Shown piece after piece: positions 9,886-17,663 of a DNA stretch of 64,000 nt; position 1 is the stretch's first letter; every line of letters begins with the position of its first letter. The stretch covers positions 1 through 64,000 of the forward strand of contig JAHJGO010000006.1 in NCBI GenBank assembly GCA_018824405.1. Direction: 5' to 3'. This stretch comes from Gammaproteobacteria bacterium. Lineage in GTDB: Bacteria > Pseudomonadota > Gammaproteobacteria > Burkholderiales > Sulfuricellaceae. The translations under genes and the position numbers were made by a program. The notes beneath the pieces were generated by a model, which had not been told where the DNA came from, searched no databases, and was given only the letters and a program-made list of their open reading frames with translations.

Positions 9886-10830
9886 ATGACACTGACCGAA
9901 CTGCGCTATATCGTTTCCCTCGCCAGCACCCGCCACTTCGGCCGCGCAGCAGAGGCTTGTTTTGTCAGCCAGCCCACGCTGAGCGTGGCCATCCGCAAGC
10001 TGGAAGAAGAACTGAGCATCACGCTTTTCGAGCGCGGCACAAGCGAAATTACCGTGACCCCCATCGGCGAGCAGATTGTGGCACAGGCACAACGCGTGCT
10101 GGAAGAGGCCAGTGCCGTCAAGGCCATCGCCCAGCAGGGGCAGGATCAGCTGGTCGGCCCCCTGCGCCTCGGCGCCATCTATACCATCGCTCCCTACCTG
10201 CTGCCGCAGCTCATCCCGGCGCTGCATCGTCTGGCGCCGAAAATGCCGCTGCACATCGAGGAAAACTTCACCTCCCGCCTCAACGAGCGGCTGAAACAGG
10301 GTGATCTGGACGTGATCGTGATCGCCCTGCCGTTCGATGACCCCGGTTTTGTCACCCAGGCGCTTTACGACGAGCCTTTCAGCGTGACCTTGCCGACCAG
10401 CCACCCGTGGTGCCAAAGAAAAACCATCAGCAGCGCCGAACTGGAAAAAGAAAGCCTGCTCCTGCTAGGGCAAGGGCATTGCTTCCGGGATCAGATATTG
10501 CAGGCCTGCCCCGCACTTAACCGCTCCAACGCCGCACCCGGCAGCATACAGAAGACGCTCGAAGGCAGCTCGCTCGAGACCATCCGCCACATGGTGGCCA
10601 GCGGCGCGGGCATCACGGTGCTTCCTTGCAGCGCCATCGGCACAGCCACGAGCGAAAGCGGCCTGCTGGCTTTCCGTCCGTTCAGCAACCCCGTCCCCAG
10701 CCGCCGGGTAGCCTTGGCCTGGCGCAAGCGCTACCCCCGCCCCGATGCCATTGCCGCCGTACGACAAGCCGTGATGAATGCCGACCTGACATGCATCTCC
10801 ATACTGGATCTTCCGCCGCAGGAAAATTGA
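9886..10830 (+). CDS. oxyR: LysR-type peroxide sensor OxyR
   Basis: A 314-residue LysR-type regulator with an N-terminal winged helix-turn-helix (residues 1-60, with FVSQPTLSVAIRKLEEEL as recognition region) and a C-terminal sensing domain. The two redox-active cysteines fall at Cys199 and Cys208 (GQGHCFRDQILQACP), the same numbers as in E. coli OxyR. This separates it from other LysR proteins and predicts activation by H2O2 through a disulfide. The rubredoxin and rubredoxin reductase genes follow on the same strand and are plausible targets. The six bases before the ATG carry no strong ribosome site. Confidence 0.93.
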   Translation: MTLTELRYIVSLASTRHFGRAAEACFVSQPTLSVAIRKLEEELSITLFERGTSEITVTPIGEQIVAQAQRVLEEASAVKAIAQQGQDQLVGPLRLGAIYTIAPYLLPQLIPALHRLAPKMPLHIEENFTSRLNERLKQGDLDVIVIALPFDDPGFVTQALYDEPFSVTLPTSHPWCQRKTISSAELEKESLLLLGQGHCFRDQILQACPALNRSNAAPGSIQKTLEGSSLETIRHMVASGAGITVLPCSAIGTATSESGLLAFRPFSNPVPSRRVALAWRKRYPRPDAIAAVRQAVMNADLTCISILDLPPQEN

Positions 10831-10921
10831 TTTTTATCAGGGATTGACTTGTAAATTTGGCTGCCTGCCATAATTTAATATGATCAGAATTATTTTAATG
10901 AATATGAACAAGGGGCAATCA

Positions 10922-11089
10922 ATGAAAAAGTTTCAATGCGTAGTCTGTGGCTGGATTTACGACGAGGCGGCTGGCGCACCTGAGGAAGGCATTGCTGCCG
11001 GTACACGCTGGGCAGATGTGCCGGACACATGGGCATGCCCGGATTGCGGTGTAGGCAAAGCCGACTTCGAAATGGTTCAGATCGCTTGA
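10922..11089 (+). CDS. Rubredoxin
   Basis: A 55-residue one-iron electron carrier with the iron ligands in two CxxC knuckles, Cys6/Cys9 (CVVCG) and Cys39/Cys42 (CPDCG). The aromatic core WIYDEAAG and TRWADVPDTWACP is intact. The ATG at 10922 follows AGGGG; a longer frame from 10880 adds residues not found in rubredoxins. The next gene encodes a matching NAD(P)H-dependent reductase. In aerobes and microaerophiles such pairs reduce peroxidases, oxygen-reducing diiron proteins or hydroxylases. Confidence 0.96.
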   Translation: MKKFQCVVCGWIYDEAAGAPEEGIAAGTRWADVPDTWACPDCGVGKADFEMVQIA

Positions 11090-11130
11090 TTAACAGAGGG
11101 GAGAGTATTTCTCCCCCACGGGAGAACGCC

Positions 11131-12270
11131 TTGTCGCCCCTCATCATTATCGGCAGCGGCCTGGCCGGCTTCTCGCTGGCGCGGGAATGGCGCAAGCTAG
11201 ACAGCACCACACCGCTGCGTATTTTCACCAGCGACGATGGTGGGTTCTATTCCAAGCCCATGCTCTCGAATGCCATTGCCGGTGGCAAATCGGCCGCACA
11301 ACTGGCGATGAAAACAGCACAACAGATGGCCCTGGAATTGAATGCCGAGATCAATTCGCACACCGAGATCAGTGCCATCCATCCCGAACGTCACTGCATT
11401 ACCGTAAATGGACAGGAAGTCACCTATTCCCGGCTGGTACTGGCCCAGGGCGCCGATCCGATCCGCCCGCCGATGCAGGGGGACAGCGCCGATGACCTGC
11501 TATCGGTCAATAACCTCGACGATTACGCCCGCTTCCGCGCCGCGCTGGAAGGCAATAAACGGGTCGCCATTCTCGGCGGCGGTCTGATCGGCTGCGAGTT
11601 TGCCAATGACCTGCTGGCAGGTGGCTTCAGCGTTGACGTCATCGATCCTGGCACGCACCCCCTGGCTGCCCTGCTGCCAGTTGAGGCCAGCCTTAAACTG
11701 CAGGATGCATTGGGGCAACAGGGCGTAAACTGGCACTTCGGCGTCAAGGCAGAAGCCGTGGAGCGAGCCGGCGATGCTTTGCGCCTCACGCTCTCCGACG
11801 ACTCCAGCCTGGACGCGGATGTCGTGCTTTCCGCCATCGGCCTGCGATCGCGCACCGCCCTGGCTGCGGCGGCCGGCATCACGGTCAAGCGCGGCATCGT
11901 GGTTGATGACCAGTTAAAAACCAGCGCCCCGGACGTCTTCGCCATAGGCGACTGCGCAGAAGCGCAGGGCAAGGTGCTGCTGTATATCATGCCGCTGATG
12001 CAGCAGGCGCGGACACTTGCAAAAGTGCTCGCCGGCACTGAAGCCGAATTGATTTATCCGGTGATGCCGGTGGTCATCAAGACCCCTGCCTGCCCGATCA
12101 CGGTCTGCCCACCGGCTCTCGGCGCAGAGGGTGAATGGAAAGTGGAATCCACTCCACTTGGCGTAAGAGCGCTGTTTTTTGACAGCACCGAACAACTGCT
12201 TGGATTCGCGCTTACCGAACAGGCCACGGCAGAAAAAACCACTTTGGCACAGCAACTGGTTCAATCCTGA
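11131..12270 (+). CDS. FAD-dependent rubredoxin reductase
   Basis: A 379-residue pyridine-nucleotide disulfide oxidoreductase-type flavoprotein expected to pass electrons from NAD(P)H to rubredoxin. It shows the FAD Rossmann motif IIIGSGLAGFSLAREW at the N-terminus, the second dinucleotide fold VAILGGGLIGCEFANDLL near residue 145, and the FAD ribityl motif VFAIGDCAE near residue 270. No redox-active CxxxxC pair is present, as expected for the rubredoxin/ferredoxin reductase class. The start is TTG at 11131, chosen for a GGGAG site seven bases upstream; the rubredoxin stop is 42 bases earlier. Confidence 0.88.
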   Translation: MSPLIIIGSGLAGFSLAREWRKLDSTTPLRIFTSDDGGFYSKPMLSNAIAGGKSAAQLAMKTAQQMALELNAEINSHTEISAIHPERHCITVNGQEVTYSRLVLAQGADPIRPPMQGDSADDLLSVNNLDDYARFRAALEGNKRVAILGGGLIGCEFANDLLAGGFSVDVIDPGTHPLAALLPVEASLKLQDALGQQGVNWHFGVKAEAVERAGDALRLTLSDDSSLDADVVLSAIGLRSRTALAAAAGITVKRGIVVDDQLKTSAPDVFAIGDCAEAQGKVLLYIMPLMQQARTLAKVLAGTEAELIYPVMPVVIKTPACPITVCPPALGAEGEWKVESTPLGVRALFFDSTEQLLGFALTEQATAEKTTLAQQLVQS

Positions 12271-12297
12271 GCCAAGCCTTGTCAGCCAATAGCAGGG

Positions 12298-12762
12298 CTA
12301 ATCCTCCTGCCAGTTCCGCAAACGCCCCATCATGCGGCGGTAGTGGCTACCGCGCCAATAAACGCGCCGGCAGGTCGGACACTGCAGCACCGTTTCGCCT
12401 GACTGCTGAACATCCAGTGGGACGCCCTGCATGTCTGGTTCGCTCACCGGGATCAGCAGCGCATTGTCCAGCAGGCAACGACTGAATGCCTGGCCAGTCC
12501 AGTCCATCTTGAAATGCATGTCCAGCACTTTTGCCTGCGCATCCAGCGAACCATGGGGAAGCATCACCACCCGTCCCTGGGCGGCCTTGTGCTCGATAAT
12601 TTTCCTGTCTGCCGTGAGCAGCCAGCGCCCTTCATCGACAGCTTGACGCAGCACTTCCCGGTCAGCGACAGCATTGCCCGCCAGCGCCGTATCATAGCCG
12701 GCCGCCCTGAGGTAACGGGCAAATCGCGCGAGCATTGCGTCACATAAAAATTTCGTAACCAT
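12298..12762 (-). CDS. Mut7-C RNase-domain protein (PIN-like fold with zinc ribbon)
   Basis: A 154-residue protein matching the Mut7-C family (PF01927). It begins KFLCDAMLARFARYLRAAGYD, where the Asp is the first acidic PIN-like residue, and has WLLTADRKI for the second acidic site. The C-terminal zinc-ribbon half is CPTCRRVYWRGSHYRRM. Bacterial members are predicted RNases without a clear substrate. It is convergent with the rubredoxin reductase gene, with 27 bases between the stops. Confidence 0.82.
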   Translation of the reverse strand: MVTKFLCDAMLARFARYLRAAGYDTALAGNAVADREVLRQAVDEGRWLLTADRKIIEHKAAQGRVVMLPHGSLDAQAKVLDMHFKMDWTGQAFSRCLLDNALLIPVSEPDMQGVPLDVQQSGETVLQCPTCRRVYWRGSHYRRMMGRLRNWQED

Positions 12763-12899
12763 ACCTGCCTGAATACCTGTCTGAATATTGAACCAATCCC
12801 CGTTAAAGCGTATCTTAGAAAGTAAGGTTATGGCATTTTCATAGCCTGTTCCCCAACAGACGTTCCCAATAATAAACGCTATTCAGTTGGAGGTTTACT

Positions 12900-13295
12900 A
12901 TGTTCAAACGTACATTGATTTCTGCCGCTATGGTGGCCCTCTATGCTGCTGCAAACGCATCCTGGGCTGCGGACGTTGAGCAGACTCAAACAAAGCAGCA
13001 AGCAGCAAGCAGTGAGCAGGTTTATGGCAGCCAGTTGATGACGCAGCAAGAGCGACTCGAGCACCGCAACAAATTGCGAGCAGCCAAAACGGCTGAAGAA
13101 CGCGATCAAATCCGCGCTGAGCACCACACTCGCATGCAGGAACGTGCCAAGGAAAAAGGCGTCACTCTTCCAGACGTTCCGCCTGCAGCCGGAGCCAGAA
13201 AAGGCATGGGTACCGGTCCTCGCGACGGCATGGGTCCTGGCGGCGGCATGGGTCCAGGCGGTGGCATGGGCCCAGGTGGAGGCATGGGCAGGTAA
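12900..13295 (+). CDS. Secreted protein with Gly/Met-rich tandem repeat tail
   Basis: A 131-residue protein. A signal peptide (FKRTLISAAMVALYAAANASWA) is followed by a charged helical middle with YGSQLMTQQERLEHRNKLRA and EERDQIRAEHHTRMQERAKE, a pattern I recall from small periplasmic proteins of betaproteobacteria. The last about 25 residues are three near-perfect copies of GGGMGP. Strong GGAGG ribosome site. Function is unknown; Met and His enrichment could suggest metal contact, but this is inference. A terminator follows at 13337. Confidence 0.75.
   Translation: MFKRTLISAAMVALYAAANASWAADVEQTQTKQQAASSEQVYGSQLMTQQERLEHRNKLRAAKTAEERDQIRAEHHTRMQERAKEKGVTLPDVPPAAGARKGMGTGPRDGMGPGGGMGPGGGMGPGGGMGR
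13226..13291 (+). repeat. In-frame 18-bp tandem repeat encoding GGGMGP
   Basis: Three to four copies of an 18-base unit (GGCATGGGTCCTGGCGGC and variants) make the C-terminus of the secreted protein. Copies differ mainly at third codon positions, so the peptide is conserved while the DNA drifts. This suggests selection on the repeat peptide rather than recent slippage. Confidence 0.7.
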
Positions 13296-13336
13296 GCGCA
13301 TTCATAAATCACACTTCACCAATCTTTTCCTCTCTT

Positions 13337-13359
13337 CCCCGCCGCTCGCGGGGATTTTT
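13337..13359 (+). terminator. Rho-independent terminator after the Gly/Met-rich protein gene
   Basis: CCCCGC (13337-13342) pairs with GCGGGG (13348-13353) across a five-base loop and is followed by ATTTTT. The rest of 13296-13523 holds no gene that I can see. Confidence 0.7.
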
Positions 13360-13523
13360 ACGCCTGCACCACGACGAACCATCCACTTGCCGGTTTGCAC
13401 CATTTCAATGCAAAAAAATATTGCAGCTCATTCTATTGCCTTGATTAATATCGACTAACCAGCTGGCATAAGGATTGCTCCTGATATCCTCATGATTAAT
13501 AATGTTTCTCAAGGAAAAGTGGC

Positions 13524-14498
13524 ATGAGCATAGCAGCACTCATCAGGGGCCTGGGGCGGAGTCAAATCAGCCTGTCAGAAGCGGAAGCCTACACACTTTT
13601 TTCCGCCATGCTAGACGAAGGCCTTCCTGACCTGGAGCTCGGCGCCCTGCTCTTTGCCCTGCGGACCAAGGGGGAAAGCCTGGAAGAGCTGCTTGGATTC
13701 AAACGTGCCGTTTCAGAACGTCTCTATTGCCTGCAGGCACCCGCCGGAGACATCCAGCCTGTGATCATTCCTGCCTATGGCGGCAAACTGGATAGCGTCA
13801 ATTTGTTGCCCCTGCTGGCGCTCCTGCTACAACGTTTTGGGGTCACCGTCCTGATACACGGCTCGCTTGACAGCCATGACGGCGTTGCAGCCGCCTATGT
13901 TCTGCGCGAGCTGGGTACTCTTCCCAGCACCAGCATCATTCAGGCGCAGCAGGCACTCGATCAACAGGGCCTGGCATTTCTTCCCACCGCAGCACTTTGC
14001 CCGGGACTGGCCAACCTTCTCAGCCTGCGCAGCCGCCTGGGCCTGCGCAACAGTGCGCATCTCTTGGCCAAGGTGCTGGAACCTTTTTCCGGAATGGGTC
14101 TGCACCTGGTCAGCGCCAGCCAGCATGCATGCATGAACCGCCTGCGCGAATTCCTGCATGCCGCGGAAATCAACGCCCTGCTGCTGCAAAGCAGTGGGGG
14201 CGACCCCTGCGCAAATCCTGCCCAGCGTCCACAACTGGAATACATCAGCAACGGCGCCAGCGATATTCTTTTCGAAGCCGAACGTGGCTCTGCCCGGATG
14301 GTTCCAAACCTGCCCAACCCAGCCAGCGCTGCCGCCACGGCACTTTGGACCACGCAAGTGCTGGCGGGTGAAATACCGCTCCCCATGCCTCTGGTCAACC
14401 AGCTCGCATGCTGCCTTTATGCCAGTGGCTACACGCAGGACATGAATCAGGCGAAGGCCATCGCAGCAGTCGAGGCCGGCGGGCTTGCTGCTGCATGA
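13524..14498 (+). CDS. ybiB: YbiB/TrpD2-like nucleic-acid-binding protein
   Basis: A 324-residue protein with the anthranilate phosphoribosyltransferase fold. The N-terminal helical domain (LSEAEAYTLFSAMLDEGLPDLELGALLFALRTKGES) and the RQ.P-type core resemble TrpD. The PRPP-binding GTGGD motif is replaced (IPAYGGKLDSVNLLPLLALLLQRFG), and the length suits YbiB. Members of this group bind DNA or RNA rather than make tryptophan, so it should not be called trpD. No trp gene is near; the trp genes of this window are at 39-42 kb. Confidence 0.82.
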   Translation: MSIAALIRGLGRSQISLSEAEAYTLFSAMLDEGLPDLELGALLFALRTKGESLEELLGFKRAVSERLYCLQAPAGDIQPVIIPAYGGKLDSVNLLPLLALLLQRFGVTVLIHGSLDSHDGVAAAYVLRELGTLPSTSIIQAQQALDQQGLAFLPTAALCPGLANLLSLRSRLGLRNSAHLLAKVLEPFSGMGLHLVSASQHACMNRLREFLHAAEINALLLQSSGGDPCANPAQRPQLEYISNGASDILFEAERGSARMVPNLPNPASAAATALWTTQVLAGEIPLPMPLVNQLACCLYASGYTQDMNQAKAIAAVEAGGLAAA

Positions 14499-14548
14499 AT
14501 AAGCCCGCCCCAAACTCACCGCCTAAAGCTGATTGATTTACTCAACTA

Positions 14549-14577
14549 TTGATTCGAGCAGGGTTTTTAGGTAAACT
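14549..14577 (+). promoter_or_regulatory. Candidate sigma-70 promoter for sodB
   Basis: TTGATT (14549-14554), a 17-base spacer and TAAACT (14572-14577) make a plausible promoter about 80 bases before the sodB start. The leader also has a short repeat, with CAGGCAAGG and CCTTGCCTG able to pair (about 14602-14628). Sequence only, no operator recognised. Confidence 0.4.
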
Positions 14578-14658
14578 GAGTCTAAATCGGGATTCACCTC
14601 AGACAGGCAAGGCGTTTGACCCTTGCCTGATTTATTTCAAACCCTAGAAGGAGTAAAA

Positions 14659-15252
14659 ATGGAACACCAACTGCCAGCACTGCCCTACGCCATGGACGCC
14701 CTGCAACCGCACATGTCCAAGGAAACTTTCGAATACCACTACGCCAAACACCATCAGGCCTATGTCACCAACCTGAACAACCTGATCAAGGGTACCGAGT
14801 TCGAAAATCTGGATCTCGAAGCCATCATCAAGAAAGCTCCAGCTGGCGGTGTTTACAACAACTCCGCTCAAGTATGGAACCACACCTTCTTCTGGAATTG
14901 CATGAAGCCCAACGGCGGCGGCGAACCAACCGGCGCACTGGCTGACGCCATCAAGGCCAAGTGGGGCTCTGTCGAAGAATTCAAGAAAGCCTTCCAGACT
15001 TCCGCAGTCGGCAACTTCGGTTCCGGATGGACCTGGCTGGTGAAGAAGGCCGACGGCTCCGTCGACATCGTCAACATGGGCGCCGCCGGCACCCCGCTGA
15101 CCACTGGCGACAAGGCCCTGCTGTGCGTGGACGTGTGGGAACACGCCTATTACATCGACTACCGCAATATGCGTCCTAAGTTCGTTGAAACCTTCCTGGC
15201 CAGCCTGGTGAATTGGGACTTCGTGGCGAAAAACTTCGCTGCTGCTGCTTAA
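14659..15252 (+). CDS. sodB: Iron superoxide dismutase
   Basis: A 197-residue cytoplasmic enzyme that dismutates superoxide. Metal ligands are His27 (EYHYAKHH), the His of QVWNHTFFW, and the Asp and His of [11 protein letters not shown]. The Gln in NNSAQVWNH is at the position typical of iron enzymes, whereas manganese enzymes carry it elsewhere. ATG at 14659 follows AAGGAG; the frame could start at 14623 but that adds residues unlike SOD. A clear terminator follows. Together with oxyR and the rubredoxin pair this makes an oxidative-stress neighbourhood. Confidence 0.96.
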   Translation: MEHQLPALPYAMDALQPHMSKETFEYHYAKHHQAYVTNLNNLIKGTEFENLDLEAIIKKAPAGGVYNNSAQVWNHTFFWNCMKPNGGGEPTGALADAIKAKWGSVEEFKKAFQTSAVGNFGSGWTWLVKKADGSVDIVNMGAAGTPLTTGDKALLCVDVWEHAYYIDYRNMRPKFVETFLASLVNWDFVAKNFAAAA

Positions 15253-15272
15253 GTCACCATTCCCTGGCTAAA

Positions 15273-15300
15273 AGCCCCTGCAGTTGCAGGGGCTTTTTTT
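15273..15300 (+). terminator. Rho-independent terminator of sodB
   Basis: A 10-bp GC-rich stem (AGCCCCTGCA with TGCAGGGGCT) with a two-base loop is followed by seven T residues. Confidence 0.92.
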
Positions 15301-15387
15301 ATGAAGAAAAGCATTTCATGCATGCAGCACGCCAAACCGCCTGGCTCAGTCTCTGGATATTCAGATTTTCCACCATCCTTCGTCCCT

Positions 15388-15500
15388 CTGGCCTGCCGCC
15401 GTCGCACTGCGTTACGTGGTTTTAGTGCAGGAACAACAGGTGCCGGAAGAGGAACTCGGCGACAAGGATGCCAGCTCAGGTCTTGGTCTTTCCCTTGCCA
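15388..15500 (+). pseudogene. Possible GNAT acetyltransferase remnant
   Basis: The frame here reads LWPAAVALRYVVLVQEQQVP and then EEELGDKDAS before ending within about ten codons. The motif (valine-rich strand, then EEQxVPEEELxDxD) is the well-known N-terminal signature of one GNAT subgroup, where the central Asp is usually followed by the rest of the fold. Here no domain follows: the sequence meets the end of the convergent TM-helix gene at 15476. I read it as the decayed 5' part of a lost gene; low confidence. Confidence 0.3.
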
Positions 15501-16159
15501 CTTGACCAGCCATCGATGACACGAGCCGCCCAATCGCGCCCACCAAAGCCAAAGGCCAGCGCCAGCGCCAGACAGATTGCGCCAAACAGAATCGCGAAGG
15601 CAGTCGTCAGCAACTGGGTGCCGATGGCAAGTTGCTCAAGCGCCACAAATACCGCGAACACCTGCACGCCATATTCCGAAATGGTACTGATGGTGAGCGC
15701 CCCATCCACGCCCAGGTTGCGCAGCCAGGCGAACACCAGGCGGTTGATGAAACGCGCCAGCAGCGTACCGAAAATGATGATCAGCACGGCAACAATGATA
15801 TTGGGCAGGAACAGTGCCACACGATGGAACAGGTCTGCCACTTCGTTCAGGCCGAGGCTGCTGGAGACCGTGACCAGAACGATGAGCAGAACCAGCCAGT
15901 AGCTCACTTCGCTGATAATGCCGGCGAAGGTGATGTGCATGTCGCCGTGCCTGAGAAACTCTTCGACACCGGTTTTCTGGGCAAGGCGGTCGAAATGGGC
16001 CAATGTCAGCAAGCGCTTCACGCCGCCACGCACCAGCTTGGCAATGATCCAGCCGAAAAACAGGAGCACCAGGGCGGCGAGCAGCTTTGGCAAAAAACTG
16101 GCCAGTTGCCCAATGATGGAATTGAATGACGAAATGAAAATATCGAATTGCTGCTGCAT
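15476..16159 (-). CDS. Conserved TM-helix (small mechanosensitive channel-like) membrane protein
   Basis: A 227-residue protein with about four to five membrane helices. It has the paired amphipathic-helix repeats of the conserved TM helix family (PF05552): LPKLLAALVLLFFGWIIAKLVRGGVKRLL near residue 24, and LPNIIVAVLIIIFGTLLARFINRLV near residue 118. This repeat is related to the pore-lining helix of MscS channels, but the MscS beta domain is missing. The C-terminus is AFGFGGRDWAARVIDGW and then a short basic tail. It probably acts as an accessory or small channel in the inner membrane. The divergent gap to dusC (16160-16463, 304 bases) shows no other gene. Confidence 0.8.
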   Translation of the reverse strand: MQQQFDIFISSFNSIIGQLASFLPKLLAALVLLFFGWIIAKLVRGGVKRLLTLAHFDRLAQKTGVEEFLRHGDMHITFAGIISEVSYWLVLLIVLVTVSSSLGLNEVADLFHRVALFLPNIIVAVLIIIFGTLLARFINRLVFAWLRNLGVDGALTISTISEYGVQVFAVFVALEQLAIGTQLLTTAFAILFGAICLALALAFGFGGRDWAARVIDGWSSGKGKTKT

Positions 16160-16463
16160 GGTTGAACCTCCTGTGCATGGTTTGCGGGGAACGAAATGAC
16201 CGTGCCGATAGCCGCCTGTCGTTCATGGGAGAGTTGGGCCTGCGAACTCCCGAAGTGATACCGCACTGATTGCCGGCCGCGAGTTTTTATTGAATGCGCC
16301 GGGCTTATAGAAAGCAGACCCTATGATAGTGCATTACGGATTACACTTGAATAGCAAACTCACAGAGCTTTGAAGCCGGTCCTGCTTGTTTCATCGCCAA
16401 ATCCTTGCAGCAGTCTGCGTGCATTTCTTCTAAAATGAGCGCCCCGCAATTGAAAAAAATGCC

Positions 16464-17393
16464 ATGCGTCTGATTCTCGCCCCGATGGAGGGCCTTGCCG
16501 ACCAGGATATGCGCGACGTATTGACGCGTCTGGGCGGTATCGACCTGTGCGTCGCCGAATTCGTGCGCGTCACCCACCATCTGATTACCGAGCGCGTACT
16601 CCTGCGCACCGTGCCGGAACTGGCCAATGGCGGCTGTACCCGTGCAGGGGTGCCGGTACGGGTACAACTGCTGGGCAGCGACCCGGTATGCCTGGCCGAG
16701 AACGCCGCACACATCGCCGGTCTGGGCGCGCCGGGCATCGACCTCAATTTCGGCTGCCCGGCTCCCATGGTCAATCGTCACGGCGGCGGAGCAGTTCTGC
16801 TGCAGTTCCCGGAAATCATCCATACCATCGTCGCCGCCACACGCCGCGCCGTTCCGCAGCATATCCCCGTCACCGCCAAGATGCGCCTCGGCCTGAAAGA
16901 TACCGCACTGACCCTGGATTGCGCCCGCGCCATCGAGGCTGGCGGCGCCGATGAGATCACCGTCCATGCCCGCACCAAGGTCGACGGCTACCGCCCGCCC
17001 GCACACTGGGAGTGGCTCGCCCGCATCCGTGAAGTGGTGAAACTGCCACTGGTCGCCAATGGGGAGGTGTGGACGCCGCAGGACTGGGAAAACATACGCA
17101 AAGTCAGCGGCTGCAGCGACGTGATGATCGGGCGCGGCGCCATCGTGCGTCCGGATCTGGCCCTGCGCATCAAGACAGGGGATGCGGCCATGCCCTGGCC
17201 TGCCTTGCTGCCCTGGGTGGCGGATTACTATCAGCGCCTGCGCGCCCGGGTGGAGCCGAAGCACGCGCCCGGTCGGCTCAAGCAGTGGCTGGGCATGCTG
17301 CGCAGCGCCTACCCGGAAGCTGATGCGCTGCACCAGACCTTGCGCACCGAGCGCGACCCGGTCGCTGTGGAAAAGCTTTTACTGGGTCATTAG
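16464..17393 (+). CDS. dusC: tRNA-dihydrouridine(16) synthase
   Basis: A 309-residue FMN enzyme that reduces uridine to dihydrouridine in the tRNA D-loop. It starts MRLILAPMEGLADQDMRDVLT, the DusC-type FMN-binding block. The catalytic Cys lies in IDLNFGCPAPMVNRHGGG, and VTAKMRLGLKD, ITVHARTKVDGY and VANGEVWTP are the remaining family blocks. DusC specificity (U16) is inferred from the N-terminal and ARTKVDGYRPPAHWEW segments. Its TAG stop overlaps the edge of the cloverleaf element at 17393, which fills the whole space to convergent ccmI. Confidence 0.93.
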   Translation: MRLILAPMEGLADQDMRDVLTRLGGIDLCVAEFVRVTHHLITERVLLRTVPELANGGCTRAGVPVRVQLLGSDPVCLAENAAHIAGLGAPGIDLNFGCPAPMVNRHGGGAVLLQFPEIIHTIVAATRRAVPQHIPVTAKMRLGLKDTALTLDCARAIEAGGADEITVHARTKVDGYRPPAHWEWLARIREVVKLPLVANGEVWTPQDWENIRKVSGCSDVMIGRGAIVRPDLALRIKTGDAAMPWPALLPWVADYYQRLRARVEPKHAPGRLKQWLGMLRSAYPEADALHQTLRTERDPVAVEKLLLGH

Positions 17394-17663
17394 GGAACCC
17401 CTGAACAAGTCAAACATGGATCGCGTTACATCGAAAACAGGCTTGCGCAAGGCGCGCGACGCAGGTCGTAGCCGAGCTACGATGCCAAGGAGTGCAACGC
17501 GGCGCAAGCCTGTTTTCGATGTAACCCTTTGGGGACGGGGCATTGCGGGCGCCATGCTGCGTCGGGAGTTGCTTGTGCAGAATGACTGCACTGCGCACCT
17601 TCCTCCTGGCCTGGCATCCCGCAATGCCCCGTCGCGACCATGTTTGACTTGCTCAGGGGTTCC
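17393..17663. mobile_element. MITE-like cloverleaf element with 26-bp terminal inverted repeats
   Basis: Outer arms 17394-17419 and 17638-17663 match at 25 of 26 positions and begin GGAACCCCTGA. Inside are two independent hairpins: a perfect 24-bp stem (17425-17448 with 17502-17525) and a perfect 16-bp stem (17534-17549 with 17618-17633). The loops carry smaller hairpins, TCGTAGC/GCTACGA near 17466 and GTGCAG/CTGCAC at 17575-17591. The whole forms a three-way junction. It has no convincing open frame. TTA at 17390-17392 and at 17664-17666 flanks it like a target duplication. It separates the stop codons of dusC and ccmI. Confidence 0.75.

Noticed and set aside
13524..14498. Calling this gene trpD
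   Set aside because: The PRPP-binding glycine motif is not intact and trp genes are elsewhere; YbiB-like is the better name.
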